Notes under the pieces: generated by a model
Database searches by the model: none
Told to the model about the DNA's origin: nothing
Seen by the model: the letters and a program-made list of their open reading frames with translations, nothing else
Source of the DNA: Agathobacter rectalis ATCC 33656
GTDB lineage: Bacteria > Bacillota > Clostridia > Lachnospirales > Lachnospiraceae
DNA length: 64,000 bases
Direction of reading: 5' to 3'
Assembly: GCF_000020605.1 (NCBI RefSeq)
Contig: NC_012781.1
Coordinates: 682,001 to 746,000 of the forward strand
Translations under genes and position numbers: made by a program
Shown here: one piece after another, positions 1-8,457 of the stretch
Layout: every line of letters starts with the position of its first letter
Numbering within the stretch: position 1 is the stretch's first letter

Positions 1-900
1 AACGTAAAGGCTCTTGCAACAGAGCTCGGTGAGTACGGCGCAGATAAGGTAATCGTTGTAGACAATCCTGCACTTGAGACATACAGAACAGAGCCATACG
101 CACAGGCTCTTGTATCAGTAATCAACGAGTACAAGCCGGAGATCATGTTAGTTGGTGCAACAGCTATCGGACGTGACCTCGGACCAACAGTTTCAGCAAG
201 AGTTAAGACTGGTCTTACAGCTGACTGTACAAAGCTTGAGATTGGTGATTTCCCAATCAATGCTATGCCTGGACAGGAGCAGAAGCACAACCAGCTTCTC
301 ATGACACGTCCTGCATTCGGTGGAAACACAATCGCAACAATCGCTTGTCCTGACAACCGTCCACAGATGGCAACAGTTCGTCCTGGTGTTATGCAGAAGC
401 TTCCTAAAGAGGCTGGCAGAGCAGCAGAGGTTATCGAGTTCAATCCTGCACTCGAGGAGAACAACCGTTATGTTGAGATCATGGATATCGTTAAGGCAGT
501 TGGCAACGTAGAGAACATCATGGACGCTAAGGTACTTGTATCAGGCGGACGTGGAGTTGGAAGCGCTGAGAACTTCGAGATGCTTCGTGACCTTGCTTCA
601 TGCTTCAAGGGTGGTATGGTATCATGCTCTCGTGCAGCAGTAGAGAACGGCTGGTTAGCACAGGATTATCAGGTAGGACAGACAGGAAAGACTGTACGTC
701 CACAGATTTACTTCGCAATCGGTATCTCAGGAGCCATCCAGCACGTAGCAGGTATGGAGGAGTCTGATCTCATCATCGCCATCAACAAGGACGAGGATGC
801 TCCAATCTTCGACGTAGCTGATTACGGCTTAGTAGGAGATTTAAAGAAGATCGTTCCTCAGCTTACAGCAGCTCTTAAAGAGGCAAATGCTGACGCATAA
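1..900 (+). CDS. etfA: Electron transfer flavoprotein alpha subunit (5' end cut by window)
   Basis: Reading frame 1 is open from base 1, so the start lies outside the window; about 299 codons remain. EtfA pairs with EtfB, carries FAD and passes electrons between dehydrogenases (such as butyryl-CoA dehydrogenase) and the membrane or ferredoxin pools. The C-terminal FAD domain is clear: [10 protein letters not shown] at codon ~179, then the [18 protein letters not shown] and [12 protein letters not shown] stretches that bind FAD, and the [10 protein letters not shown] tail. The TAA stop is at 898-900, followed by a strong terminator, so it ends its operon. Base composition is moderate and contrasts with the AT-rich genes that follow. 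Confidence 0.96.
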   Translation, partial: NVKALATELGEYGADKVIVVDNPALETYRTEPYAQALVSVINEYKPEIMLVGATAIGRDLGPTVSARVKTGLTADCTKLEIGDFPINAMPGQEQKHNQLLMTRPAFGGNTIATIACPDNRPQMATVRPGVMQKLPKEAGRAAEVIEFNPALEENNRYVEIMDIVKAVGNVENIMDAKVLVSGGRGVGSAENFEMLRDLASCFKGGMVSCSRAAVENGWLAQDYQVGQTGKTVRPQIYFAIGISGAIQHVAGMEESDLIIAINKDEDAPIFDVADYGLVGDLKKIVPQLTAALKEANADA

Positions 901-941
901 TCGCATAATAATGCAATAAAATTACATTACTAATACATTTA

Positions 942-978
942 AACACAGTACTGTTTATCGCAGTGCTGTGTTTTTTTG
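942..978 (+). terminator. Rho-independent terminator after etfA
   Basis: A 12-bp near-perfect stem (AACACAGTACTG / CAGTGCTGTGTT) with a short loop is followed by a run of seven T. It lies 41 bp after the etfA stop. Confidence 0.9.
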
Positions 979-1039
979 ACCATAAATATAGCGTAATCTT
1001 ATAAATATAAAGAGTTTTTTGGGGAAATAAGTAATTTTC

Positions 1040-1095
1040 TTAATAAAAAAACATCCGTGTGTAAATCGCAAAGGATTTGACTCAGATGTTTTATT
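1040..1095 (-). terminator. Terminator of the small XRE gene
   Basis: Read on the minus strand, AAAACATC pairs with GATGTTTT, with an inner GAGTCAAATC/GATTT pairing. A T-rich tail follows. It overlaps the stop codon of the regulator at 1091-1309. Confidence 0.65.
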
Positions 1096-1309
1096 TGGAA
1101 GTTTGTTTGATATTAGAAAGACCTAATATATAGTCAGCGGACACATTATAGTATTTACATAAAGCGAGCAGATGGTGAATCGGTAGTTCATTTGCTCCGC
1201 GCTCATATCTGGCATACATGGTCTGGGATGTACCAAGATAATCGGCTATTTGCTGTTGGGTTTTATCGTTATCTTCCCGTAGATTGCGCATTCGTTGAAT
1301 GTAATCCAT
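1091..1309 (-). CDS. Small XRE-family transcriptional regulator
   Basis: A 72-aa protein that is essentially a single helix-turn-helix (XRE/Cro) domain: RMRNLREDNDKTQQQIADYLGTSQTMYARYERG, then the typical LLALCKYYNVSADYILGL segment. The start at 1309 is preferred over an upstream ATG because GGAGGGGGG lies just before it. A perfect 10-bp palindrome (1322-1331) lies just upstream, and a TTTACT/AGTAAA inverted repeat covers the -35 of the divergent promoter. It is therefore probably an autoregulating repressor of the 1440 gene group; this regulatory role is inference. Confidence 0.85.
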   Translation of the reverse strand: MDYIQRMRNLREDNDKTQQQIADYLGTSQTMYARYERGANELPIHHLLALCKYYNVSADYILGLSNIKQTSK

Positions 1310-1355
1310 ATTCCCCCCTCCGTACATGTACATATAACTTAACATAATAAAGATG

Positions 1356-1391
1356 TTTACTATTGAATTTAGTAAATATTTGTACTATAAT
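1356..1391 (+). promoter_or_regulatory. Promoter with overlapping inverted repeat, upstream of zinc-ribbon gene
   Basis: The -35 TTGAAT (1363-1368) and -10 TATAAT (1386-1391) are separated by exactly 17 bp. An inverted repeat TTTACT (1356-1361) / AGTAAA (1371-1376) brackets the -35 and is a candidate operator for the divergent XRE regulator. Confidence 0.7.
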
Positions 1392-1439
1392 TTATGTAGG
1401 AAAGATGTCACAGGATGATAAAGAAAGGAAGGTATTAAC

Positions 1440-1730
1440 ATGGCTTTAATAAGATGTCCAGAATGTGGAAAAGAAATAAGTGATTCGGCACAAGTGTGTC
1501 CAAATTGTGGCTGTAAGACAGAGTTGGGAAATCAAAATGAAATTATGAAAACTTCTTTACTCGTGGATATAGGTTTTACAGTTTTAGGAATAATATGTGC
1601 TATATTTGCATTTGTAGCTTACTATACAGTTAGTACGGATGCATTTGTAGTGTTGATTATTTTGGCAGCTGTTTTATTTATTATTGGCTCAGTCTATGGA
1701 AGATTAATAAGAAAAAATAATAAGAAATAA
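1440..1730 (+). CDS. Zinc-ribbon membrane protein
   Basis: A 96-aa protein starting after an AAAGGAAGG ribosome site. The N-terminus is a zinc ribbon (CPECGKEISDSAQVCPNCGCK: two CxxC knuckles, residues ~6-24). Two hydrophobic helices follow (about residues 40-63 and 68-86), and the tail is basic. Zinc-ribbon plus transmembrane proteins of this kind are common in Lachnospiraceae and have no assigned biochemical role. It is the first gene downstream of a strong promoter and probably heads a short operon with the lipoprotein and the second zinc-ribbon gene. Confidence 0.75.
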   Translation: MALIRCPECGKEISDSAQVCPNCGCKTELGNQNEIMKTSLLVDIGFTVLGIICAIFAFVAYYTVSTDAFVVLIILAAVLFIIGSVYGRLIRKNNKK

Positions 1731-1749
1731 TATCTTTGAGAGACGTAAG

Positions 1750-2238
1750 ATGAATAAGAAGATAATAACTATAATATTTACTCTAAGTACTATGCTTTTT
1801 CTAGTCGGATGTTCTTTTACAAACAATGAATCAAATGGGAGTGATAAAAATTATACCTATAATGATTTAGACGAGAATCAAAAAGAAATCATAGATAATG
1901 TGTATGCTGAATTAGGTGATTGGGGATATACGTATGAGCCAAGTGCTATTCCGGCGAGTAAGATAAAGTTTTTTTATGAGGATTCGAAATTGATATTTGC
2001 GGCTTTTCATGATTATGGGGGTGGAAATGGTGGAGGCTCTTATTCAGTATATGAAATAGATGAGAATTCTGGAACTGTAAGTGGACATTCATATGACACG
2101 CTAAACGAAAATGATGTACTAAATAAACGAGTTTTAGCTGTGGAACTTTTATCGGGAGAAAGTTTTGATGTTGAAGCTTCCGAAGACTCGCAAAAAGATA
2201 TTTTGGCAAATTCATATGGTAAAGCTGTAAATGAGTAA
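1750..2238 (+). CDS. Putative lipoprotein
   Basis: A 162-aa protein with a lipoprotein signal: a basic MNKK start, a hydrophobic stretch and lipobox LVGC with the lipidated Cys at residue 21. A Ser/Asn-rich linker follows. The mature part contains a Gly-rich segment (YGGGNGGGSYSVYEID) reminiscent of the small beta-rich domains of secreted Firmicute lipoproteins. No enzymatic motif is visible. It lies 19 bp after the zinc-ribbon gene in the same direction. Confidence 0.75.
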   Translation: MNKKIITIIFTLSTMLFLVGCSFTNNESNGSDKNYTYNDLDENQKEIIDNVYAELGDWGYTYEPSAIPASKIKFFYEDSKLIFAAFHDYGGGNGGGSYSVYEIDENSGTVSGHSYDTLNENDVLNKRVLAVELLSGESFDVEASEDSQKDILANSYGKAVNE

Positions 2239-2273
2239 TAATATGACTATAACAGAATTGGAGAAAATTAAAA

Positions 2274-2684
2274 ATGGGCTATTGCGGTAATTGTGGTGAA
2301 AAAATAGAAAAAGGAGCTAATTTTTGCGGTAAATGTGGTGCGGTTGTTGAGAAAGAACAATCAGAACATGTTTATGATGTTATAGCACCAAAGAACAATA
2401 GCGCTAGAGTATGGAAAATTATAATCCCTAGTCTTATTGTTGGAGTAATTGTAATATGGGGATTTATGCAATTGATGTCTGTATCGGATAAACCGTGTGA
2501 CTGGTGTGGACATAGTCCGACTGTAGCATATAAAGAAAGCGATGGTTCTTACTCTTATGTTTGCAAGGAGTGTAGAAAAAAATGTGCATGGTGTGGAAAA
2601 AAAGCTACACGACATTATGAGAATATGATGCATAAGGAAGTTTTTGTATGTGAAGAAACTTACAAGAAAATGCATGATGATTAA
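2274..2684 (+). CDS. Zinc-ribbon membrane protein with C-terminal CxxC pairs
   Basis: A 136-aa protein. The N-terminal zinc ribbon has CGNCGEKIEKGANFCGKCG (residues ~4-22). One transmembrane helix follows (~48-69), and then a C-terminal domain with CDWCGH, CKECRKKCAWCGKK and a final Cys that look like a second metal site. A membrane-anchored metal-binding protein is likely; the function is unknown. Confidence 0.75.
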   Translation: MGYCGNCGEKIEKGANFCGKCGAVVEKEQSEHVYDVIAPKNNSARVWKIIIPSLIVGVIVIWGFMQLMSVSDKPCDWCGHSPTVAYKESDGSYSYVCKECRKKCAWCGKKATRHYENMMHKEVFVCEETYKKMHDD

Positions 2685-2716
2685 CAAATATGATTTGTGT
2701 ATAAGGAGGAAAATCT

Positions 2717-3409
2717 ATGTTTTGCAAATATTGTGGAAATGAAGTCGCAGAGAATACAAAGTTTTGTACGAAAATGTGGAAAGCCAATAGTTAATGAAGC
2801 GGTATAAAATAAAGTTCATACATTTGAACCAAATGAAATAATCCAATCTAAAAATAAAAAACCATATGTAATTATCGGTGTATTAGTTATTATTGTTTGT
2901 CTACTTGTGGGAGGGATATTTGGCTATTCAAAAATATCGTCTCAAGATATTGACAGAGGGTATACACGAGAATCAACAGTATCTGATGTTAAAAGAGCAG
3001 AGATGTTAAAATTGGATAGTTCTTTCAAACCAAAGGTAAATTATATGAATGCTCAAACGGAAGTGTTCAACGAAGATAAGCAGATATATGAGTATAGATC
3101 AACTGGAGAAAAGACAGATAAAGTTTATTCCTTATATTATAAAAATGCCAAGATAAAGGGCGTTAAAGCTTCAAAGGAATGGTAATTAAATTTGATTTAG
3201 AAACAGGATGTGCTAGTTCAGTTCATTATGGTTTAACTGATAAGGAATTTGATAAGTTTCTATCGAAAATGGGAGAGCCTGATTATAACGATAGTGATGG
3301 AATACGGTGGAATAGCTCAAAACATGGGTGGATAGTTGCAATGTATTGTAATAATTTTTCGGAAGAAGTTTTTCATGGTTCGGGATATGAAATAAGTTAT
3401 TATTATTAG
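2717..3409 (+). pseudogene. Decayed zinc-ribbon membrane protein gene
   Basis: It begins with a good start (AAGGAGG, then ATG at 2717) and encodes a zinc ribbon (MFCKYCGNEVAENTKFCT). An extra A in the AAAA run at 2770-2774 shifts the frame. Correcting that gives a normal TKCGKPIVNEAV, but a stop (TAA 2805) follows. Beyond it the frame continues through a linker, a transmembrane helix (~2868-2925) and an extracellular domain. A second frame change near 3179-3185 joins it to the C-terminal piece MGEPDYNDSDGIRW. It is thus broken at least three times; the neighbouring 2274 gene is an intact relative of the N-terminal part. Confidence 0.75.
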
Positions 3410-3427
3410 TGATTATTTTAATATAAT
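3395..3427 (+). promoter_or_regulatory. Possible promoter of the peptide-modification cluster
   Basis: A perfect -10 hexamer TATAAT is at 3422-3427. The -35 region is only a weak TTATTA-like match in AT-rich sequence, so this is tentative. Confidence 0.3.
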
Positions 3428-3464
3428 TCTAAAATAGAAATTTATGAATTTGCCGGAGAATAAA

Positions 3465-4244
3465 ATGAGTGTATTAAAAAGAATTGGAATACCAATAGTT
3501 GAACATTGTAACTTGAAATGTAAAGGTTGTTTACATTTTTGTAATTCAAATCAAGAAGAATTCTATTATGATTGTGAAGAGTTTGAACGTGATGTAATGC
3601 GGCTTTCTGAGCTTTTTGATAATATCGAAGTATTAATATTATATGGAGGCGAACCTCTTTTACATCCTAAAATAATAAGATTGCTTGAGATTGTGAGAGT
3701 GTATCTAAAAAAAACAAAGATAGAAATTCTGACGAATGGATTGCTATTACCAACTTTAGATGAAAATTTTTATCAATCAATTAAAAAATACGATGTTTGT
3801 ATTGGATGGTCAGCTTATCCAGTAGGAAAAAAAATTAACATGAAAATAGAAGATACGCTAATTTCAGAAAAGGTCGTTTATTATAAAAATGATGTTCAGA
3901 TGTTTTATGGAATATTTAATCCCTTAGGAAATTCAAATTCATATTATCAATGGAAACGCTGCAGTGGAAGAAAGTGTCATGTTTTAAGAAAAGGTTATAT
4001 TAGTGTATGTCCTGCACCGGCTGTAGAACATATTATAAACCAGTCATTTGATAAACAATTGGATTTTTCAACCAGTCGATTGAATATATATGACGAAAGT
4101 ATAGATGCTGAAAAAATACTTTATTTTCTAGAACAATCACATGATGTGTGCAAGTATTGTACAAGTGCAAGAACATTTATATGGGAGAGACAAAGCAAAC
4201 CTAAATTGGAAGACTGGTATGGAAAAGTAGGAGGTAATGAATGA
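3465..4244 (+). CDS. Radical SAM enzyme with C-terminal auxiliary cysteines (first of cluster)
   Basis: A 259-aa protein. The start at 3465 is preferred over the ATG at 3444 because GGAG lies 6 nt before it. The [4Fe-4S]-SAM motif CNLKCKGC (Cys15, 19, 22) is at the extreme N-terminus, and the GGEP motif (LYGGEPLLHP) contacts SAM. C-terminal cysteines (CSGRKC, CPAP, CKYC) could bind an auxiliary Fe-S cluster (SPASM/twitch-like). Its C-terminal layout closely matches the gene at 9410, so the two are relatives. It opens an operon and overlaps the next gene by 4 bp. The substrate is unknown; the peptide at 8186 is the inferred target. Confidence 0.85.
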   Translation: MSVLKRIGIPIVEHCNLKCKGCLHFCNSNQEEFYYDCEEFERDVMRLSELFDNIEVLILYGGEPLLHPKIIRLLEIVRVYLKKTKIEILTNGLLLPTLDENFYQSIKKYDVCIGWSAYPVGKKINMKIEDTLISEKVVYYKNDVQMFYGIFNPLGNSNSYYQWKRCSGRKCHVLRKGYISVCPAPAVEHIINQSFDKQLDFSTSRLNIYDESIDAEKILYFLEQSHDVCKYCTSARTFIWERQSKPKLEDWYGKVGGNE

Positions 4245-5164
4245 ATTCAGCGTATTTGGCAATTAGTTATATATGCAATCAAAAGTGTAGTTTTTGTCCA
4301 TGTACAAAAGAGGAAAAAAAATTTAAATATATGGATTTTCAGGAGGTAAAAGATTCTGTATTTAGATTAAAAGAAGAACTAGGAATAATGGAAGTTGTTC
4401 TTTCAGGAGGAGAGCCAACATTACATCCGAATTTTTTTGATATTATATCATATCTTGATAGCATGAATATTAAGATTACGTTATTAAGTAACGCGGAAAA
4501 ATTAGATGATATAAACTTTGTAAGAGAAATATCAAACCGTATAAATAGTAATAATATTTCTGTGATTACCACGATACATAGTCAAACAGAGGAATTACAC
4601 GAACGCGTAAATGGTTCTAAAGGCAGTTTTAGAAAAACTATAAGAGGATTAGTAAATGTTAATCAAGCAGGTTTTCATACAATAGTAAAACATTGTGTTA
4701 CAAAAGAAAATTATACGGAATTGAAAGAATTTTTTCAGTTTGTTGATAATACATTTCCACAATCCGTGGATATGCAATTGTGTAGCATAGATTATTGCGG
4801 TTTGGAAGAAGAAATAAAAAATAACTATAAACTAGAATTCCCTAGAATGCGTCCTTATTTGGAAAAAATGTTTGATAAATATCTTGAAAAAGGAGAACCA
4901 GGACGGTTGGTGTATTGCTTTAATATGCCATTATGTTCTGCGGATCCATTTTATTGGAGATTTTTTACACCAAAATCTTATGGCTATGAAGGTTATGTTT
5001 CGCCAAATAGAGATGGAAAATCGCAAAGAGCATATAATGTTGATTCAAATGTTGGATTGTATACAAATGCATGTAAAAAATGTAAAGCCAACCAATTGTG
5101 TGCGGGAACGTATAGGACAGCATTTGAGCTGTTTGGTGATAGTATTGTAAAACCGTATGTATAA
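4241..5164 (+). CDS. Radical SAM enzyme (second of cluster)
   Basis: A 307-aa protein translationally coupled (ATGA) to the previous gene. The radical SAM motif CNQKCSFC (Cys12, 16, 19) is followed by LSGGEPTLHP. The C-terminus ends with CKKCKANQLCAGTYRTAFE, a Cys-x2-Cys-x5-Cys-x-G pattern typical of an auxiliary cluster in peptide-modifying radical SAM proteins. The full-length SPASM set is not obvious, so the exact subfamily is left open. It probably performs one of several modifications on the cluster's peptide. Confidence 0.85.
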   Translation: MNSAYLAISYICNQKCSFCPCTKEEKKFKYMDFQEVKDSVFRLKEELGIMEVVLSGGEPTLHPNFFDIISYLDSMNIKITLLSNAEKLDDINFVREISNRINSNNISVITTIHSQTEELHERVNGSKGSFRKTIRGLVNVNQAGFHTIVKHCVTKENYTELKEFFQFVDNTFPQSVDMQLCSIDYCGLEEEIKNNYKLEFPRMRPYLEKMFDKYLEKGEPGRLVYCFNMPLCSADPFYWRFFTPKSYGYEGYVSPNRDGKSQRAYNVDSNVGLYTNACKKCKANQLCAGTYRTAFELFGDSIVKPYV

Positions 5165-5177
5165 AGGAAGATAAAAG

Positions 5178-5471
5178 ATGGATAAATTTGCCAGACAAAT
5201 TATTTATAGTAATAATAATGTCAATAAGTTTTTTTTGTCACCTTATATTGATATAGAAATAGGAGATGATGGAATAATTGTTGAGCGATCTGATGACGGA
5301 AAATTTATTATGTTAGGGAACCATGACACGAGTAGTATGTTGCGCATTTTAAGGGACTTACGGGAAGGAGTCACTTTTGATGAATTAAAAAAGAAAGTTG
5401 AAATTGAACTTAATGAGGAAGATGCCCTTACTTGGATTCGGGCTTTATACCAGAAAGGCATTATTGAGTAA
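5178..5471 (+). CDS. PqqD-like RiPP recognition element protein
   Basis: A 97-aa protein. Short beta-strand-like segments (YIDIEIGDDGIIVERSDDGKFIML) are followed by a three-helix half (SSMLRILRDLREGVTFDELKKKVEIELNEEDALTWIRALYQKGIIE). This is the arrangement of PqqD-type RRE proteins, which bind the leader of a precursor peptide and present it to a radical SAM maturase. The assignment rests on pattern and on position directly before a SPASM enzyme, with stop and start overlapping at 5471. A generic winged helix is the alternative. Confidence 0.7.
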   Translation: MDKFARQIIYSNNNVNKFFLSPYIDIEIGDDGIIVERSDDGKFIMLGNHDTSSMLRILRDLREGVTFDELKKKVEIELNEEDALTWIRALYQKGIIE

Positions 5472-6847
5472 TGGATGAAATGTTAGTTGAAAAGTATACA
5501 GATGAAGAAAATCATATAGTGTATAAAAAATGCAAAGCCTTTACTAATGGTAAAAAATATTTTTTATTAAACGAATTAGGGTATTCAATATTGATTGATC
5601 ATGAATTGTTTAATATGTTGCAGCAAAAAAAAGTATCTACAGATTTTGCGAGTAAGTTATTACAGCATCGACTGGCTGAATTTGATAATTTAAATCATTG
5701 TGATTTATGTACAAATTATAAGATTCGTCCAGAATTTTTTATGATTGATTTGACAACTCGCTGTAATTTGAATTGTAAATATTGTTTTCGAGATGTAAAC
5801 AATCCTGAGAATTATAAATCTATTTCTAAAGAAATGCTTAATGAAATTTGTAAATATATTTTTGATTATTGTACGAAACATGAGGTTAAGAAAATATCTA
5901 TTCAACCATGGGGTGGAGAACCTTTACTTGAAATGGAAAAAATTAAATGGATGTATGATTTTTTTGAAAATACACCTATATCTGTGCATTTTACGATTGA
6001 AACCAACGGAGTACTACTCACAGAAGAAAATGTAAAATGGTTATTTGAACATAATGTGTCAATAGGAATAAGTATTGATGGTAATAAAGAAATTCATGAT
6101 CGGCAAAGAGTGTTTGCAAATACGAAAGGGTCGTTTGAATATGTACTTCAAGGAATAAAAAATGTAAAGAAATATTATGGAGATAATTTTGGAATTATTA
6201 ACACAATAACTCGGAACAGTATTGAGCATATAGAGGATATATTGGATTTTTATGCAAAAGATATTAATATAAAACATGTTAAATTTAATTTTGTACACGA
6301 GAGTGAATTTGCAGCTAACCTATGTTTGAATAAAGAACAGGTAATAGATGGAACAAAAAGAGTCTATAAGAAAATTATGTCTTTAAATAATGAAGGATAT
6401 AATATTATAGATATGAATATTCGGCATAAATTATTGAACTTATTAATACGTGATAATTCAGATATTTGCGTATCACAAGGCTGTACAGGTGGAACAAGTA
6501 TGATTGTGTTTGACATGGAGGGCTACATTTATCCTTGTGAACTAACGGATTATATAGAAGAAAGAATTGGAAATGTTAAAGAAGCAGTAGATTTGATTAA
6601 GATAGTAAAAGAGGCAAAAGAGACAAAAGCATATTTTAAAGAAAAAGACGATGTTAGTTGTTTGTCATGCTCATGGAGATATTTTTGCAAAGGTGGTTGT
6701 AGCATAAAAGCAAAATTATCAAGAACGAAAAAAGATGATTTGGAATGTACGATAAATAGTACTTTATATCCAGAAATGATTGAATCAATTTTAAGTGAAC
6801 AAAAATTGATAAATGACTTTCTAAATATGAAAATAATTGGTGGATAA
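5471..6847 (+). CDS. Radical SAM/SPASM peptide maturase
   Basis: A 458-aa protein of normal length for the family. The N-terminal ~80 residues resemble the small domain found before the barrel in peptide maturases. The SAM cluster motif CNLNCKYC is at Cys98, 102, 105, with GGEP (QPWGGEPLLE) ~50 residues later. The C-terminal SPASM region has CTGGTSMIVFDMEGYIYPC and CLSCSWRYFCKGGC plus a late Cys, enough for two auxiliary [4Fe-4S] clusters. Such enzymes make thioether, C-C, epimer or similar modifications on ribosomal peptides. The preceding PqqD-like protein is its probable partner. Confidence 0.9.
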   Translation: MDEMLVEKYTDEENHIVYKKCKAFTNGKKYFLLNELGYSILIDHELFNMLQQKKVSTDFASKLLQHRLAEFDNLNHCDLCTNYKIRPEFFMIDLTTRCNLNCKYCFRDVNNPENYKSISKEMLNEICKYIFDYCTKHEVKKISIQPWGGEPLLEMEKIKWMYDFFENTPISVHFTIETNGVLLTEENVKWLFEHNVSIGISIDGNKEIHDRQRVFANTKGSFEYVLQGIKNVKKYYGDNFGIINTITRNSIEHIEDILDFYAKDINIKHVKFNFVHESEFAANLCLNKEQVIDGTKRVYKKIMSLNNEGYNIIDMNIRHKLLNLLIRDNSDICVSQGCTGGTSMIVFDMEGYIYPCELTDYIEERIGNVKEAVDLIKIVKEAKETKAYFKEKDDVSCLSCSWRYFCKGGCSIKAKLSRTKKDDLECTINSTLYPEMIESILSEQKLINDFLNMKIIGG

Positions 6848-6848
6848 A

Positions 6849-8081
6849 ATGGCAGATAATGATTTGATTAGAAACAAAGGAATAATGAGTGCTGCACAAA
6901 CCATGTGGACGATAGATTTCGATTCTGAACAGTCTTTAGAAATCGGCAAGGTACAAAATCAGAAATTTACTGGGAAATGCTGGATATACGCAGGACTTAA
7001 TTTATTAAGAATATTGGCAAATAGAAAAAACAGTAGGACTAGCATTATTCTTTCTGCTAACTATATAGCTTATTATGACAAATACGAAAAATCAAAATAT
7101 TTTTTTGAAAAAGTAATAGAGACAATGAAGTTGCCAAGTGATAATAGATTAGTTGAACATTTATTTAAAAATCCATGTCCAGATGCAGGACAATGGGCAA
7201 TGTTTAACAACATTATAAAGAAATATGGTATTGTTCCACAAGAATCAATGCCAGATACATATTCGGCATTAGATACAAATCAAATGAATATTTGTTTATC
7301 GACTATTTTGCGAGATTCTGGGTGTAATATAAGAAAGTTGAATATGAAAGGTGCAAGTTTAGAACAAATCAATAGTGAAGTTGAAACGAAAATGGATGAA
7401 ATTAGAAGAATATTAAGCTTGTGCCTTGGAGAACCACCAACTGAATTTCAGTATGGAAAGATGGAAAAAAAATACTCACCCATTTCGTATTATAAATCAG
7501 AGATAGGAGTAGATTTAGATAAATATTTGTGCTTGATTAATGCTCCTATGTTAAAAGTACCAATGTATAAAAAGTATTGTATTCAAAATCTTAATAATAT
7601 GTCCGAAGGAAAGAAGATAGAGTATATCAATCTACCCATAGAAACTTTAAAAGAAAAAGTCATTGAGCAGATAGCCGATGGAACGCCAGTGTGGTTTGGC
7701 TGTGATGCAGGAAAAATGATAGATAAAAAAACAGGAATTATGGATGATAATACTTTTAATGTATCACATATACTAAATACTTCGTATTTATTTTCAAAGG
7801 GAGAACAATTAGAATACCATCAGTCTGAAATGAATCATGCTATGTTGATTATCGGGATTATATTAAAGGACCAGAAGGTAGTTGGATTTAAAGTAGAAGA
7901 TTCCCATGGAAATCAAGTTGGTAAGGATGGGTACTTTTATATGTCGATAGATTGGTTTGAAAAGTATGTTTATCAAGTAGTGATTGATAAACGATATTTA
8001 TCGATGGATGAAGAAAAAATATTGGATGGAGAAAGTTTATATTTAATGCCATGGAATCCAATGGGAACATTGGCTAACTAA
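6849..8081 (+). CDS. Bleomycin hydrolase/aminopeptidase C-like cysteine protease (C1B)
   Basis: A 410-aa protein starting at the ATG right after the preceding stop, with GGTGG as ribosome site. It follows the PepC/bleomycin hydrolase plan: catalytic Cys44 in GKCWIYAGLN, the SANYIAYYDKYEKSKYFFE and GQWAMFNNIIKKYGIVP segments, His330 in NHAMLIIG, and the C-terminal GYFYMSIDWFEKYVYQVVI block. The family's catalytic Asn (ENSWG) is replaced by Asp (EDSHG, ~351). PepC is normally a housekeeping aminopeptidase. Placed directly before the precursor gene, it is more likely the dedicated leader-removal or trimming peptidase (inference). Confidence 0.85.
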   Translation: MADNDLIRNKGIMSAAQTMWTIDFDSEQSLEIGKVQNQKFTGKCWIYAGLNLLRILANRKNSRTSIILSANYIAYYDKYEKSKYFFEKVIETMKLPSDNRLVEHLFKNPCPDAGQWAMFNNIIKKYGIVPQESMPDTYSALDTNQMNICLSTILRDSGCNIRKLNMKGASLEQINSEVETKMDEIRRILSLCLGEPPTEFQYGKMEKKYSPISYYKSEIGVDLDKYLCLINAPMLKVPMYKKYCIQNLNNMSEGKKIEYINLPIETLKEKVIEQIADGTPVWFGCDAGKMIDKKTGIMDDNTFNVSHILNTSYLFSKGEQLEYHQSEMNHAMLIIGIILKDQKVVGFKVEDSHGNQVGKDGYFYMSIDWFEKYVYQVVIDKRYLSMDEEKILDGESLYLMPWNPMGTLAN

Positions 8082-8185
8082 ATTGTATTTGCGTTTGAAA
8101 AGTACATTTGTTTTGTGGTACAACTTCGAGTGCAGTTTTCAGATGCAAATGTGTCTGGAATACTAAAGAAAGGAGGTATCTGATA

Positions 8186-8362
8186 ATGAACAAATTAGAA
8201 ATGTTTTCAGAGAAGCTTGGAAAAACTATCACAATTATTGCTGAATCTGTTGAAGGACAGAAGACTTTTAAACCAGCAATGGAAGGAACAAGCAATAGCA
8301 CTGTTTCAATGATGGGATGGTGTCGTGGAGGATGGAACAACGATAGCGGTAGTGGATGGTAA
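8186..8362 (+). CDS. Putative RiPP precursor peptide (Gly/Trp-rich core)
   Basis: A 58-aa peptide with a strong ribosome site (AAAGGAGG) before the ATG at 8186. The first ~30 residues form a charged, helix-prone leader (EMFSEKLGKTITIIAES...). The C-terminal part is small and polar: a Ser/Thr/Asn run, then MMGWCRGGWNNDSGSGW, with three Trp and one Cys. There is no signal peptide or double-glycine site. It sits between modification genes and is followed by its own attenuator hairpin, the usual layout for a precursor made in excess. It has no match to any precursor family I know. Trp residues are candidate prenylation sites given the DDxxD protein next door. Confidence 0.75.
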   Translation: MNKLEMFSEKLGKTITIIAESVEGQKTFKPAMEGTSNSTVSMMGWCRGGWNNDSGSGW

Positions 8363-8399
8363 AATCACATAAGCAATAGTTTGTTTCTGTTTAGGCTGA

Positions 8400-8440
8400 C
8401 CTGTAATCTAGGTTTATCCTAGATTACAGGTTTTGTTATT
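8400..8440 (+). terminator. Attenuator/terminator after the precursor gene
   Basis: A perfect 13-bp stem (CCTGTAATCTAGG, loop TTTAT, reverse complement) is followed by TTTTGTTATT. It lies 38 bp after the precursor stop and only 18 bp before the next gene. It should make most transcripts stop after the peptide gene while some read on into the tailoring genes. Confidence 0.9.
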
Positions 8441-8457
8441 ATACGGAGGAGAATTTG

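Noticed and set aside
8074-8340. Minus-strand ORF opposite the precursor gene
   Set aside because: Antisense shadow of the precursor; no ribosome site, and it runs against the operon.
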